This document shows, piece by piece, positions 33,771-44,407 of a stretch of DNA of 64,000 nucleotides. The stretch is from Falsiroseomonas sp051433165 (GTDB lineage Bacteria > Pseudomonadota > Alphaproteobacteria > Acetobacterales > Acetobacteraceae), in the NCBI RefSeq assembly GCF_051433165.1, contig NZ_JBHMFS010000003.1, forward strand, positions 186,001 to 250,000, in the 5' to 3' direction. Position numbers and translations under genes: made by a program. The notes under the pieces were generated by a model that worked only from the letters and a program-made list of their open reading frames with translations, searched no databases and was not told where the DNA came from. Position 1 is the first letter of the stretch; each line of letters starts with the position of its first letter.

Positions 33771-35114
33771 ATGGAGACCAAATCCCCCACCCCGCGTGCC
33801 GTCCTCGTCGGAATCCAGACGCCGGAGGTGGACGACATCGCCCACGCCGCCAGCCTCGAGGAACTCGGGCGGCTGGTAAAGACGCTGGGCTATGAGGTGG
33901 TGGGCAGCGTGTCCCAGCGCCGCGAAGGCACCGGCGCCGGGTCGCTGCTGGGCAGTGGCAAGCTGTCGGAACTGGCGGCGCTGACCGGCGGTACCGGCGA
34001 GATCGGCAGCATGGCGCCGCCGCCCCGGGCCAAGGCGCGTCAGCGTTTCGAGGGTGCGGCCGAAGCCGCAGCCCCGGAACCGGAAGAAGCCGCGGCGCCG
34101 AAGCCCGAATTCGTCATCGTCGACCATGAATTGTCGCCCAGCCAGATCCGCAATCTGGAACGGGCGACCGGCGCGCAGGTGCTGGATCGCACCGGCGTGA
34201 TCGTGGAGATCTTCCACCGCCACGCCAACACCCGTGAGGCGAAGCTGCAGGTGGAGATGGCGCGGCTGAAATACGTCGCGCCGCGCCTGCGCGAATCCTC
34301 CGGCGGCGGTGGGCGCCAGCAGGGGCCGGGCGCGGGTGAGACCACGCTGGACCTGGATCGCCGCAAGATCCGCGACCGCATTTCCGAGCTAAAGGACCAG
34401 CTCGAATCGGTGCAGCGCGATTCCGACAACCGCCGCTCCGCGCGGCGGGACCAGCTTCGCGTGGCGCTGGTCGGCTACACCAACGCCGGAAAGTCGTCCC
34501 TGATGCGGGCGCTGACCGGCAGCCAGGTGCTGGTGGAGGACAAGCTGTTCGCCACGCTGGATACCACCGTCCGCATCCTGCAGCCGGAGACGCGGCCGCG
34601 CGTGCTGGTCTCGGATACCGTCGGTTTCATCAAGCAGCTGCCGCATGATCTGGTTGCCTCCTTCCGCTCGACCCTGGCGGAGGCGCTGGAAGCCTCGCTG
34701 CTGCTGTTCGTAGTGGATGCCTCTGATCCGACCTATGAAGCGCAGCTGGAAGTCAGCCGCAGTGTGTTGCGGGAGATCGGTGCGGATGCCGTGCCGTCCC
34801 GCCTGGTGCTGAACAAGATGGACCGCGTCGATGCCGCCGGCCGCGCCGCGCTGGCCGAGAAGCACCCCGATGCGATCATGCTCTCGGCCCATGCGCCGGA
34901 GGATGTCGCCGCGTTGCGCGAAACGCTGATCGCCTTCTTCGAGGCCTCGATGGTGGAGGACGTGCTGGTGCTGCCCTACGCCAAGCAGGGGCTGATCGGC
35001 GAGGTCTACGAAAGCGCCCGCGTGCTGTCCGAGGACTATAACGAAGCGGGCCGCGTCCTGAAGGTGCGCGGCCTGCCCGGCGCCATTGCGAGGCTCCAGC
35101 GGAGCCTCGCTTAG
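33771..35114 (+). CDS. hflX: ribosome-associated GTPase HflX
   Basis: This 447-residue protein has the HflX N-terminal domain (about residues 8-175) and linker GAGETTLDLDRR. The GTPase domain has G1 GYTNAGKSS (235-243), G3 SDTVGF and G4 NKMD. HflX splits stalled or stressed ribosomes. An Ala/Pro/Glu-rich stretch at residues 72-112 interrupts the N-terminal domain and looks like a lineage-specific insertion. In many alphaproteobacteria hflX follows hfq; here it does not. A strong hairpin overlaps its last codons. Confidence 0.96.
   Translation: METKSPTPRAVLVGIQTPEVDDIAHAASLEELGRLVKTLGYEVVGSVSQRREGTGAGSLLGSGKLSELAALTGGTGEIGSMAPPPRAKARQRFEGAAEAAAPEPEEAAAPKPEFVIVDHELSPSQIRNLERATGAQVLDRTGVIVEIFHRHANTREAKLQVEMARLKYVAPRLRESSGGGGRQQGPGAGETTLDLDRRKIRDRISELKDQLESVQRDSDNRRSARRDQLRVALVGYTNAGKSSLMRALTGSQVLVEDKLFATLDTTVRILQPETRPRVLVSDTVGFIKQLPHDLVASFRSTLAEALEASLLLFVVDASDPTYEAQLEVSRSVLREIGADAVPSRLVLNKMDRVDAAGRAALAEKHPDAIMLSAHAPEDVAALRETLIAFFEASMVEDVLVLPYAKQGLIGEVYESARVLSEDYNEAGRVLKVRGLPGAIARLQRSLA
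35088..35110. terminator. hairpin at the hflX 3' end, possible bidirectional terminator
   Basis: A perfect 10-bp stem, GCGAGGCTCC (35088-35097) and GGAGCCTCGC (35101-35110), with a 3-base loop, lies in the final codons of hflX. It is followed by TTAG and CTTT but no long T-run. The convergent binding-protein gene ends 3 bp after hflX, so the hairpin could stop both transcripts. Confidence 0.6.
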
Positions 35115-35117
35115 CCG

Positions 35118-36692
35118 CTATCGCTTTGTCACGCCCCAGAACACCGGCACCGTGGTCGGCCGCAGACCCTCGATGTTGCTGCGATGCGCGGCCAGTGTGC
35201 GGAACTGCCCGGCATTGATGTAGGGCAGCACCTGGTAGGCGCGGGCATGGACGCGGTGCAGGATTTCCTGCCGCTTTGCTGCGTCATTCTCCTCCCACCA
35301 CGAACGGCGCAGCGCCTCCAGCTCCGCATCACAGGGCCAGCCGGTCAGGCCGCCCTCGCAGGGGCTGGCGAGGTAGAGGTTGGTCAGCGGGTTCTGGCCA
35401 TCCAGCACATTCGCCACGGTGACGAACATGTTCCAGCCGCCCTGGTCCACCGGTTCGCGCCGGTTGCGACGCTGGGTGACGGTGGCCCAGTCCATGCTTG
35501 GTACGTCCATGGTCAGCCCGCCGCGCTGGAAGGCGGCGGCCATGGTCAGCGTGGCCGCGTTGTTGATCGGGCTGTCGGCGGCGTTCATGAAAACGATGCG
35601 CCGATTGTCGTAACCGGCCTCCCGTAGCAGGGCGCGGGCGCGGTCCGGGTTCTCGGCGCGCAGACCCTCGGCGCCGGCATCGGATTGCAGGGGCGTGTTG
35701 CAGAAGAAATAGGCGGGGCAGTAGGGCACCTGCTCACTGGCGCGCACGCCGATGGCGTTCAGCACATCCTGCTGGTTGATCAGGTGCAGCAGCGCTCGGC
35801 GGCCCTCCGGCTTGTCGAAGGGCGGCTGGGTGTGGTTCAGCCGCAGCCAGACCATGAAGCCCACCGGGTTCAGCGCGAAAGTGCGGATGTTCCGGTTGCG
35901 CTCCAGCACCGGGATCAGATCGGGCGAGGGCTGTTCGATGAAGTCGATTTCGCCCGCCTGCAGCGCCGCCGCCGCGGTGGCCGGGTCCGGCATCGCCACC
36001 CATTCCAGCCGGTCGATATTCACTACCTTGCCGCCGGCCAGGCCATCGGCCGGCTCCGGGCGCGGCCGATAGGCAGGGTTGCGGAGATAGACGGCACGGT
36101 TGCCCGCCTGCCACTCATTCGCCTGGAAGATGAAGGGGCCGCTGCCGGTCGCCTCCGTGATCGCGGTGGCGGCCGGCGTTTGTGCGATACGTTCCGGCAT
36201 CACGAACAAGGCGCTCGCCGTGGGGCGGGCCAGCGCCTCCGTTACCAGCGCGAAGGGGCGGGACAGGCGGATGGTGAAGGTCTTTTCATCCACCACCTCC
36301 ATCGCCGCGGTGGCGGCGGCCAGGGCGCGGCCGACGATGTCGCGCTGCGACCAGCGACGGATGGAGGCCACGGCATCCGCGGCGCGCACCGGCGTGCCGT
36401 CATGGAAGGCCAGGCCCTCGCGCAGGGTGAAGCGGTGGCTCATGCCATCGGCGCTAGGCTCATGGCGGTCCACCATCTGCGGTCGCGCAACGCCTTGGCT
36501 GTCGAGGGCGAAGAGCTGATCGTACACCATGAAGCCATGGTTGCGGACGAAGGCGGCGGTGGAGTTCACCGGGTCCAGGCTCGCCAGGTCATTGATCAGT
36601 ACGACGCGCAGCGTGGACTGCGCCGCCGCTAGGCTCGGCGCCAGGCCAATGGCGGCCGCCGCTGCAAGGCCCAACCAGTTTCTGCGCTTCAT
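35118..36692 (-). CDS. ABC importer solute-binding protein, peptide/nickel family (first of two)
   Basis: This 524-residue protein belongs to SBP family 5. It has a Sec-type signal (basic start KRRNWLG, hydrophobic core, AAAQS cleavage region at about residue 25), then TLRVVLINDLASLDPV and FHDGTPVRAADAVASIRRW. These are the canonical substrate-lobe motifs of DppA/OppA-like proteins. It is divergent from the amidohydrolase/permease operon that starts 152 bp away. It may supply an alternative ligand specificity to those permeases, which already have their own binding protein at 40.4 kb. Confidence 0.92.
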   Translation of the reverse strand: MKRRNWLGLAAAAAIGLAPSLAAAQSTLRVVLINDLASLDPVNSTAAFVRNHGFMVYDQLFALDSQGVARPQMVDRHEPSADGMSHRFTLREGLAFHDGTPVRAADAVASIRRWSQRDIVGRALAAATAAMEVVDEKTFTIRLSRPFALVTEALARPTASALFVMPERIAQTPAATAITEATGSGPFIFQANEWQAGNRAVYLRNPAYRPRPEPADGLAGGKVVNIDRLEWVAMPDPATAAAALQAGEIDFIEQPSPDLIPVLERNRNIRTFALNPVGFMVWLRLNHTQPPFDKPEGRRALLHLINQQDVLNAIGVRASEQVPYCPAYFFCNTPLQSDAGAEGLRAENPDRARALLREAGYDNRRIVFMNAADSPINNAATLTMAAAFQRGGLTMDVPSMDWATVTQRRNRREPVDQGGWNMFVTVANVLDGQNPLTNLYLASPCEGGLTGWPCDAELEALRRSWWEENDAAKRQEILHRVHARAYQVLPYINAGQFRTLAAHRSNIEGLRPTTVPVFWGVTKR

Positions 36693-36844
36693 CGGATATC
36701 ATCCTGCCTAGGGAAGAAGCGGATCATCTCCGTCGGTCGGCTCCAGTGCAATGTTCTTGCGTCATCGCCGGGTTGACGGGTGCAGATCGCCGCATGACAG
36801 TCTGCCCATCCAATGCTGCGCGCGGAATGGGGTTTGATGGCTTG

Positions 36845-38476
36845 ATGGGCCAGGATGTGATTTTTGCCGGCGGGCGCGTGTTTCGCGGCCTGGCGGGCGG
36901 CTTTGCCGAGGCGTTGGCGGTGCGGGATGGGCTCGTGCTCGCGGTGGGAAGCGAGGCCGAGGTCATGGCCTCCGCCCCGCAGGCCCGGCGCGTGGCGCTG
37001 GACGGGCGCGTTGTGATCCCAACCTTCAACGAGGCGCATATGCACCTGCTGCCCTACGGCCTGGCGCTGGCGGGCGTGAACCTGCGGGCGGAGGAAGTCC
37101 GCAGCCTGGATGAGGTGCTGGCGCGAATCGGCAAGGCTGCAAAGGAGTCGCCAAAGGGCGACTGGGTGCTCGGCCGCGGCTACGACCATGCCGAGCTAGA
37201 TATCGGCCGCCATCCGACGGCGGCGGAGCTTGATCGGGTCTCGCCGGAAAATCCCGTCTTCATCGTTCGGACTTGCGGCCATATGGGTGTGGCGAACAGC
37301 GCCGCGATGCGCGCCGCGGGCGTCGGCCACAACACGCCGAACCCCGAGGGCGGCGTGGTGGAGCGCAAGGGCGGTGCGCTGACCGGCCTGTTCCAGGAAC
37401 GCGCCATGCGGCTTATCCGGGATGTGGTGCCGGAGCCTGATGAGGCGACGCTGGTGGACGCGATCGAGCGGGCGGGCAACCACTTGGCCTCGCTCGGCTT
37501 TGCATCCGCCACCGATATGAATGTCGGCATGACGGCGGGCATGGCGGAGGTCGCGGCGTTTCGTACCGCCGTCGCCACCGGTCGTTCGCCGATGCGGATG
37601 TGGAACGTGCTGGCCGGCAATCCGGAAGGCATCGCGCTGCAGGCCTGGGAGGCCGGGCTGCGGCCGGGGCAGGGCGACGACATGCTGCGCTGGGGCGCCG
37701 TGAAGGTCTTTGCCGATGGTTCCGCGGGCGGTCTGACCGCGGCGTTCTTCGATCCGTACCTGGAAAGCGCCGGCGGCGGCACGGGAGTGTTCACCTTCCC
37801 CGACGAGAAGATACACGCACTACTAAAGCTGTTCCACGAACAGGGCTGGCAGCTCGACATCCACGCCATCGGCGATGCGGCGATCGAGCAGGTGCTGGTC
37901 GGCATGGAGATGGCCGATAGCGAGGCATATCCCTTCCTCGGCCGCCGCCACCGCATTGAGCATTGCGGCTTCCTCACCGCACATCAGCGCAAGCGCATGC
38001 TGGCCCGCGGCATCCTGCCGGTGCCGCAGCCGGCCTTCATGTATGAGTTCGGCGACCTCTACATCCGCAACCTCGGCCGCGCACGGTCGGAGGAAGCCCA
38101 TCCGATGCGGACCTGGCTGGAGGAAGGGCATCATCCGGCGGCGTCCAGCGACTGCCCGGTGTCTTCCGTCGATCCCTTCGCCAATCTTTTCACCATGCTG
38201 ACGCGCAAGACCAACCGCGGCACGGTGCTGGGGCCTGACCAGACGCTGACGGCGGAACAGGCGGTGCACTGCCAGACCTGGTGCGGCGCCTACACGCAAT
38301 TCGCCGAGGACCGCCGCGGCACGCTGGAGCCCGGCATGCAGGCCGACATCGCCGTGCTGTCGCGCGACATCTTTGCCTGCGAGCCGGAGCAGATCCTGCG
38401 TGACACGCGTGCCGACCTGACGCTGCGCGGCGGTGAGGTGATCTTCGACCGGCACGGGGCGCTCGCGCCATGCTGA
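36845..38476 (+). CDS. amidohydrolase of the YtcJ family
   Basis: This 543-residue protein (start taken at ATG 36845; 36827 and 36746 are in-frame alternatives) is an Amidohydro_3 member. The first metal motif is TFNEAHMHL, where an acidic residue precedes H-x-H. Later motifs are IHAIGDAAI, RIEHCGF and SSDCPV, which hold the remaining histidines and the terminal Asp. Likely reactions are hydrolysis of amides or formamides. The stop overlaps the permease ATG, so the enzyme is translated with the importer. It is paralogous to the amidohydrolase at 24.1-25.7 kb. Confidence 0.9.
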   Translation: MGQDVIFAGGRVFRGLAGGFAEALAVRDGLVLAVGSEAEVMASAPQARRVALDGRVVIPTFNEAHMHLLPYGLALAGVNLRAEEVRSLDEVLARIGKAAKESPKGDWVLGRGYDHAELDIGRHPTAAELDRVSPENPVFIVRTCGHMGVANSAAMRAAGVGHNTPNPEGGVVERKGGALTGLFQERAMRLIRDVVPEPDEATLVDAIERAGNHLASLGFASATDMNVGMTAGMAEVAAFRTAVATGRSPMRMWNVLAGNPEGIALQAWEAGLRPGQGDDMLRWGAVKVFADGSAGGLTAAFFDPYLESAGGGTGVFTFPDEKIHALLKLFHEQGWQLDIHAIGDAAIEQVLVGMEMADSEAYPFLGRRHRIEHCGFLTAHQRKRMLARGILPVPQPAFMYEFGDLYIRNLGRARSEEAHPMRTWLEEGHHPAASSDCPVSSVDPFANLFTMLTRKTNRGTVLGPDQTLTAEQAVHCQTWCGAYTQFAEDRRGTLEPGMQADIAVLSRDIFACEPEQILRDTRADLTLRGGEVIFDRHGALAPC

Positions 38477-39411
38477 GGCATGCCGCCCAACGCCTGATGC
38501 TGGCGGTGCCGGTGATGTTCGGCGTGCTGCTGGTGGGCTTCCTGCTGATGCAGGTGGTGCCCACCGACCCCGCCATCGTCCGCGCCGGCCCGAATGCGAG
38601 TGCGGAGGTCATCGCGCAGATCCGCACCGATCTCGGGCTGGATGAGCCGCTCTACGTGCAGTTCGCGCTGTATTTGTGGCGGCTGGCGCAGGGCGATCTC
38701 GGCGTCTCCATCATCAACAACGTGCCGGTCGCGCATGAGCTGGCATCGACCATCGGCCCGACGCTGGAGCTGATGTTCGCCAGCCTGATCTGGTCCATCC
38801 CGCTCGGCATCGCCATGGGCACGGTGGGCGCCTACCTGCGCGGGTCATTGATCGACCGCATCGTCATGGCCTTCAGCGTCGCAGGCGTTTCCGTGCCGGT
38901 GTTCTTCCTCGGCCTGGTGTTGATCTGGTTCGTCGGCTTCCAGTGGCAGTGGCTGCCCTTCACCGGGCGCGAGGGGCCGCTCTGGACCTGGCAGGGACTG
39001 CGCGCGGTGATTCTGCCGGCGATCACGCTCGGTGGCGTCTTCGTCGGCCCGGTGGCGCGCATGACGCGCACGGCGGTGCTGGATGTGCTGGGTGCGGACC
39101 ATGTGCGAACCGCTCGCGCCAAGGGTCTGTCCGAACGCCTGGTTGTCACGCGGCACGCGCTGCGGAATGCGATGGTGCCGGTGGTGACGCTGATCGGTCT
39201 TCAGATCGGCTTCTTGCTGGGCGGCGCGGTGGTGACGGAGACCGTGTTTTCCTGGCCTGGTGTCGGGCGCCTGGCGGTGGGTGCCATCCTGTCCTCCGAC
39301 TTCCCGATGGCGCAGGGCACCATCATCGTTCTTTCGATGGGCTTCATCCTGGTGAATTTGACCGTGGACCTTCTGTATGGCGTGCTCGACCCGCGGGTGC
39401 GGGCATCATGA
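38470..39411 (+). CDS. ABC importer permease, DppB type
   Basis: This 313-residue membrane protein starts with the conserved N-terminal helix AVPVMFGVLLVGFLLMQVV and VPTDPA. It carries the coupling region DHVRTARAKGLSERLVVTRH. It is the first permease of a peptide/opine/nickel-type importer and overlaps the preceding amidohydrolase by 7 bp. Confidence 0.94.
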   Translation: MLRHAAQRLMLAVPVMFGVLLVGFLLMQVVPTDPAIVRAGPNASAEVIAQIRTDLGLDEPLYVQFALYLWRLAQGDLGVSIINNVPVAHELASTIGPTLELMFASLIWSIPLGIAMGTVGAYLRGSLIDRIVMAFSVAGVSVPVFFLGLVLIWFVGFQWQWLPFTGREGPLWTWQGLRAVILPAITLGGVFVGPVARMTRTAVLDVLGADHVRTARAKGLSERLVVTRHALRNAMVPVVTLIGLQIGFLLGGAVVTETVFSWPGVGRLAVGAILSSDFPMAQGTIIVLSMGFILVNLTVDLLYGVLDPRVRAS

Positions 39412-39484
39412 TGGCCTCCGATGATCGCAGGGCGCAGACGCCGCTGGCGGCGAGCACCGGAGATCTGAATCGGATGCCCCAGCC

Positions 39485-40351
39485 ATGAGCACGACCGTGA
39501 CCGAAATCACCGCCCCGGCGCGCCCGGGCACCTTGAAGATCCTGCTGCGGGAGCCGGCGGCGGCCGTGTCGCTGGCCGTGGTGGTGCTGGTGATCCTGGC
39601 GGCGCTGCTGGCGCCCTGGCTTGCGCCCTACGACCCCTTCGACACCGACCTGATGGCAGTGATGCAGCCGCCGGGCGAGGGCGCCTATCTGCTGGGCACG
39701 GACGGGCAGGGGCGGGACATGCTCTCGCGCATGCTGTTTGGTCTGCGCGTGACTCTGGCTATGGGCGCGCTGAGCCTCGGCATCGGCGGCGTCATCGGCG
39801 TGGCGATGGGTTTCGCCGCCGCCTATTACCGGCGCCTGGACGGGCTGCTGATGCGGCTGGCGGACATCATGCTGTCCTTCCCCGCCATCCTGTTCGGCCT
39901 GGCGATCGCCGCCATCTTCGGCCCGGGCGTGACGGCGGTGGTGATCGCGCTGGCGGTGGCCACGGTGCCGCTGATGGCACGCATCTCGCGCTCCACTGCG
40001 CTGGTCGTGCTGGGGCAGGACTACATCGAGGCAGCGCGGGCGCAGGGCATGGGCGATGCGCGGCTGATATGGCGGCATTTGATGCCGAACTGCGCCTCGC
40101 CGATCCTGGTGTTCTCCACGCTGCGCTTTGGGCAGGTCATCCTGCTGGGCTCGGCGCTGTCCTTCCTCGGCCTCGGCGCGCAGCCGCCGATTGCCGAGCT
40201 TGGTGCGATGGCGGCGCAGGGGCGCACCTTCCTGTTCTTTGCGCCGCATATCTCGGTCATTCCGGCCGTCGGCATCTTCGTCGTCGTGCTGGCCTTCAAC
40301 GTGCTGGGGGATGCGCTGCGCGATGCGCTTGACCCCCGGCTGCGTATCTAG
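39485..40351 (+). CDS. ABC importer permease, DppC type
   Basis: This 288-residue membrane protein has the family landmark LLGTDGQGRDMLSRMLFG after the first helix, the EAA-type loop DYIEAARAQGMGDARLIWRH and FLGLGAQPPIAELGAM near the C-terminus. The gap of 73 bp after dppB contains no open frame in phase with this gene. It partners the DppB-like subunit. Confidence 0.94.
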   Translation: MSTTVTEITAPARPGTLKILLREPAAAVSLAVVVLVILAALLAPWLAPYDPFDTDLMAVMQPPGEGAYLLGTDGQGRDMLSRMLFGLRVTLAMGALSLGIGGVIGVAMGFAAAYYRRLDGLLMRLADIMLSFPAILFGLAIAAIFGPGVTAVVIALAVATVPLMARISRSTALVVLGQDYIEAARAQGMGDARLIWRHLMPNCASPILVFSTLRFGQVILLGSALSFLGLGAQPPIAELGAMAAQGRTFLFFAPHISVIPAVGIFVVVLAFNVLGDALRDALDPRLRI

Positions 40352-40369
40352 TCAGGCAGGGAGAAAAAG

Positions 40370-41968
40370 ATGAGGTTCCTCAAGGGCGCAATGGTCGCCG
40401 CATTGGCGGCGGTAACCGCCGTGCCGGTGCTGCCGGCCGTGGCACAGACGCCGCGCAACACGGTGGTGTTCCTGCGCGAGATCGACGCCGATCGCTACGA
40501 CCTGCACCGCTCCACCGCGCGCAGCGCGGGCGAAGTGGTGGGCATGATGACCGATACGCTGGTCACCATGGATTTCGACGGCCAGACCATCCGCCCCGGC
40601 CTGGCGGAGCGCTGGACCGTCTCGCCCGACGGCAAGACCTACACCTTCCATCTGCGCCGCGGCGTGACCTTCTGCGACGGCAAGGAATTCACCGCGGAAG
40701 ACGTGGTCTATTCCATCAACCGCTGGATCTCGCGTGAAACGCGCAGCCCGGTGGCGTGGCGCGCCGGCCCGGTGAAGGAAATCCGCGCGGTCGATGCCCA
40801 CACCGTCGAATACGAACTGAACGAGCCGTTCTCCGAATTGCTGTCGCAGCTCACGCTGTTCTTCGCCGGCATCATCGACAAGAACACGGTCGATCGCCTC
40901 GGCCAGAATTTCGGCAGCCAGGGCTTCAACGGCACCGGCCCCTATTGCTGGGCGTCCTGGACCCCGCGCAATGAGCTGGTGCTGACGCGCCACCCGAACT
41001 ACCGCTGGGGCCCGCCGCAATACCAGAACCAGGGTCCGGCGCATGTCGAGCGCATCGTCTGGCGCGTGGTGCCGGAACCTTCCGCACGCCTCGCCGCCAT
41101 CCAGACCGGCGCCGCGGATGTCACGCAGTACATCCCGACCGTGGCCCTCACCAGCCTGCGCCGCGTGCCGACCGTCTCCGTGCTGACGCAGCCGAACTAC
41201 TTCTGGGACTTCTACCTGGGCTTCAAGGTGGACAAGCCCGTGATGAACGACCGCGCCGTGCGCCGCGCCATCCACCAGGCGGTGGACCGGGAAGCGCTGG
41301 TGCGTGCGGTGTGGTTCGGCCATGCCCAGCCGGCGCTGAACATCATCAACCCGAACGCGCTGGACTACGACGCGCAGTCGGACACGATGGTGCCGCGCTT
41401 CGACCCGGCTGCCGCCGCGCGTACGCTGGATGAAGCCGGCTGGACGATGGGCTCCGATGGCGTGCGCGTGAAGGACGGCCAGCGCGCTACCTTCCTGACC
41501 TACGGCATCAACACGCTGGAGAATCAGCGTCAGAGCGAGATCATCCAGCAGCAGCTGCGCCGCGTCGGCATCGAGATGCGGATCCAGCTGTTCGACGCGA
41601 CGGTCGCCTGGGGCCGCATGGCCACGCAGGAGTTCGACGCGCTGTTCCTGTCCTACCCGTACTTCTCGGCCGGCGATGCGCTCAGCCTGTACTGGCACAG
41701 CCGTGCGCGCCCGACGCCGAACCGGATGAACTGGAACAACCCGCAGACCGACGCCTGGCTGAATGAGGCGCGCAGCGCGACCGACCCCGCCGTGCGCCGC
41801 ACCGCGCTCGCCAACATCCAGCGCCAGCTTGCCGAGGAGGCGCCTTGGCTGACCACGGCGCGTGAGAACCTGTATGTCGCGGTCTCCAACCGCGTCACCG
41901 GGCTGCGCGCGCATGGGCTGTACGGCATCGGCATCTACAAGGCGCTCGACATGCGCACGACGCGATAA
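40370..41968 (+). CDS. ABC importer solute-binding protein, peptide/nickel family (second)
   Basis: This 532-residue protein belongs to SBP family 5. The signal peptide is of Sec type and ends near VLPAVAQ. Typical motifs are LAERWTVSPDGKTYTFHLR and FCDGKEFTAEDVVYSINRW. A good Shine-Dalgarno sequence (GGGAGAAAAAG) precedes the ATG. It lies inside the permease/ATPase operon and is therefore the principal receptor of this importer. An amidohydrolase gene follows 16 bp later, so the imported ligand is probably an amide or amino-heterocycle. Confidence 0.93.
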   Translation: MRFLKGAMVAALAAVTAVPVLPAVAQTPRNTVVFLREIDADRYDLHRSTARSAGEVVGMMTDTLVTMDFDGQTIRPGLAERWTVSPDGKTYTFHLRRGVTFCDGKEFTAEDVVYSINRWISRETRSPVAWRAGPVKEIRAVDAHTVEYELNEPFSELLSQLTLFFAGIIDKNTVDRLGQNFGSQGFNGTGPYCWASWTPRNELVLTRHPNYRWGPPQYQNQGPAHVERIVWRVVPEPSARLAAIQTGAADVTQYIPTVALTSLRRVPTVSVLTQPNYFWDFYLGFKVDKPVMNDRAVRRAIHQAVDREALVRAVWFGHAQPALNIINPNALDYDAQSDTMVPRFDPAAAARTLDEAGWTMGSDGVRVKDGQRATFLTYGINTLENQRQSEIIQQQLRRVGIEMRIQLFDATVAWGRMATQEFDALFLSYPYFSAGDALSLYWHSRARPTPNRMNWNNPQTDAWLNEARSATDPAVRRTALANIQRQLAEEAPWLTTARENLYVAVSNRVTGLRAHGLYGIGIYKALDMRTTR

Positions 41969-41984
41969 AGGGAGAGAAACCGGC

Positions 41985-43414
41985 ATGACCACCACCGTCA
42001 TCCGCAACGCCGACCTGGTCGTTGCATGGGACGCATCGGCGCAGCAGCACATCTACCTGCCCGATGCCGATGTGGCCTTCACCGGCGGAGCCATCAGCTT
42101 CGTCGGCCGCGGCTACACCGGCGAAGCGGAGGAGGAGATCAGCGGCTCCGGGCTGATGGTCATGCCGGGGTTGGTGAACATCCACTCCCACCCGTCCAGC
42201 GAGCCGATGAACAAGGGGCTGATCGATGAGATCGGCTCGCCGGGCCTGTACAATTCCTCGCTTTATGAATTCATGCCGATCTTCCGGGCGGATTCAGAAG
42301 CGGTGCCGTCCTGCGTCCGCGTGGCGCTGTCCGAACTGCTGCTGTCCGGCGTGACGACGGTGGCCGACCTGTCCATGGCGCATCCGGGCTGGATGGACCT
42401 GCTGGCTGAATCCGGCATGCGGGTCTGCATCGCGCCGATGTTCAAGTCCGCGAAGTGGTTCACCAAGAACGGCCATGTGGTCGAGTATGAGTGGGACGAG
42501 GCCGCCGGCGAGAAGGCGATGGGCGAGGCGCTTTCGCTGATCGAACGCGCCGAGCAGCATGAGAGCGGCCGCCTGTTCGGCATGGTGGTGCCGGCGCAGA
42601 TCGACACCTGCACGGACACGCTGCTGAAGGAGAGCTTCCAGGAAGCCGAGAAGCGCGGCGTATCCTGGCAGATCCACGCCGCGCAATCCGTGGTGGAGTT
42701 CCACGAGATCACCCGCCGCACCGGCAAGACGCCGATCGGGTGGCTCGATTCCATGGGGCTGCTGAGCGACCGCAGCATCATCGGCCACGGCATCTTCCTC
42801 GACGACCACCCCTCGACGAAGTGGTGGACCGACAGCGACATGGGGCGCCTGGCGGAAACCGGCACCACCGTCGCGCATTGCCCGACCGTCTTCGCGCGCC
42901 GCGGCATCACGCTGAAGCATTTCGGGCGCTACAAGCGCGCGGGCGTGAATATGGGCCTCGGGACCGACACCTATCCGCACAACATGCTGGATGAGATGCG
43001 GCTGGTGGCCTATCTCGCCCGCACACAGGCCAATGACCCGCGCAGCATGACGACGACGGAGCTGTTCGACGCGGCGACGATCGGCGGCGCCAAGGCGCTG
43101 GGGCGCGAGGATATCGGGCGCCTCGCCGCCGGTGCGCGCGCCGATTTCGTGCTTGTGGATGTGACGCATCCGATGATGCGCCCGGGCCGCGATCCGGTTC
43201 GCAGCCTGGTCTATGCGGCGGGCGATCGCGCCGTGCGCGATGTCTATGTCGATGGCAACAAGGTTGTCGCCGACGGCAAGGTGACGACCATGGACTACCA
43301 CGGCGCCGCCGCGCATCTGCATGAGGCGCAGAAGCGCATCATCGAGAAGGCGCCGTCGCAGGATTGGGCGCATCGCCCGGTCGACGTGTCTTCGCCCCCT
43401 ACTTTCCGGTGGTC

Positions 43415-43418
<4 letters not shown>
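41985..43418 (+). CDS. amidohydrolase, cytosine deaminase/TrzN-like (AtzB/TrzN group)
   Basis: This 477-residue metal-dependent hydrolase has the first metal motif NIHSHPSSEP, the second His in QIHAAQSV, the third in IIGHGIFLD and the terminal Asp in LGTDTYPHNM. This arrangement fits the Amidohydro_1 group with cytosine/guanine deaminases and s-triazine hydrolases such as TrzN. The reaction is therefore hydrolytic removal of an amino, halo or thio group from a ring, or amide hydrolysis. Start ATG 41985 is preceded by AGGGAGAG. Its stop overlaps the next gene's ATG. Confidence 0.88.

Positions 43419-44403
<985 letters not shown>

Positions 44404-44407
<4 letters not shown>

Noticed and set aside
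39412..39484. Possible small gene between the two permeases
   Set aside because: The ATG at 39408 opens a frame that ends at 39488 with no family features; the DppC start at 39485 is better supported.
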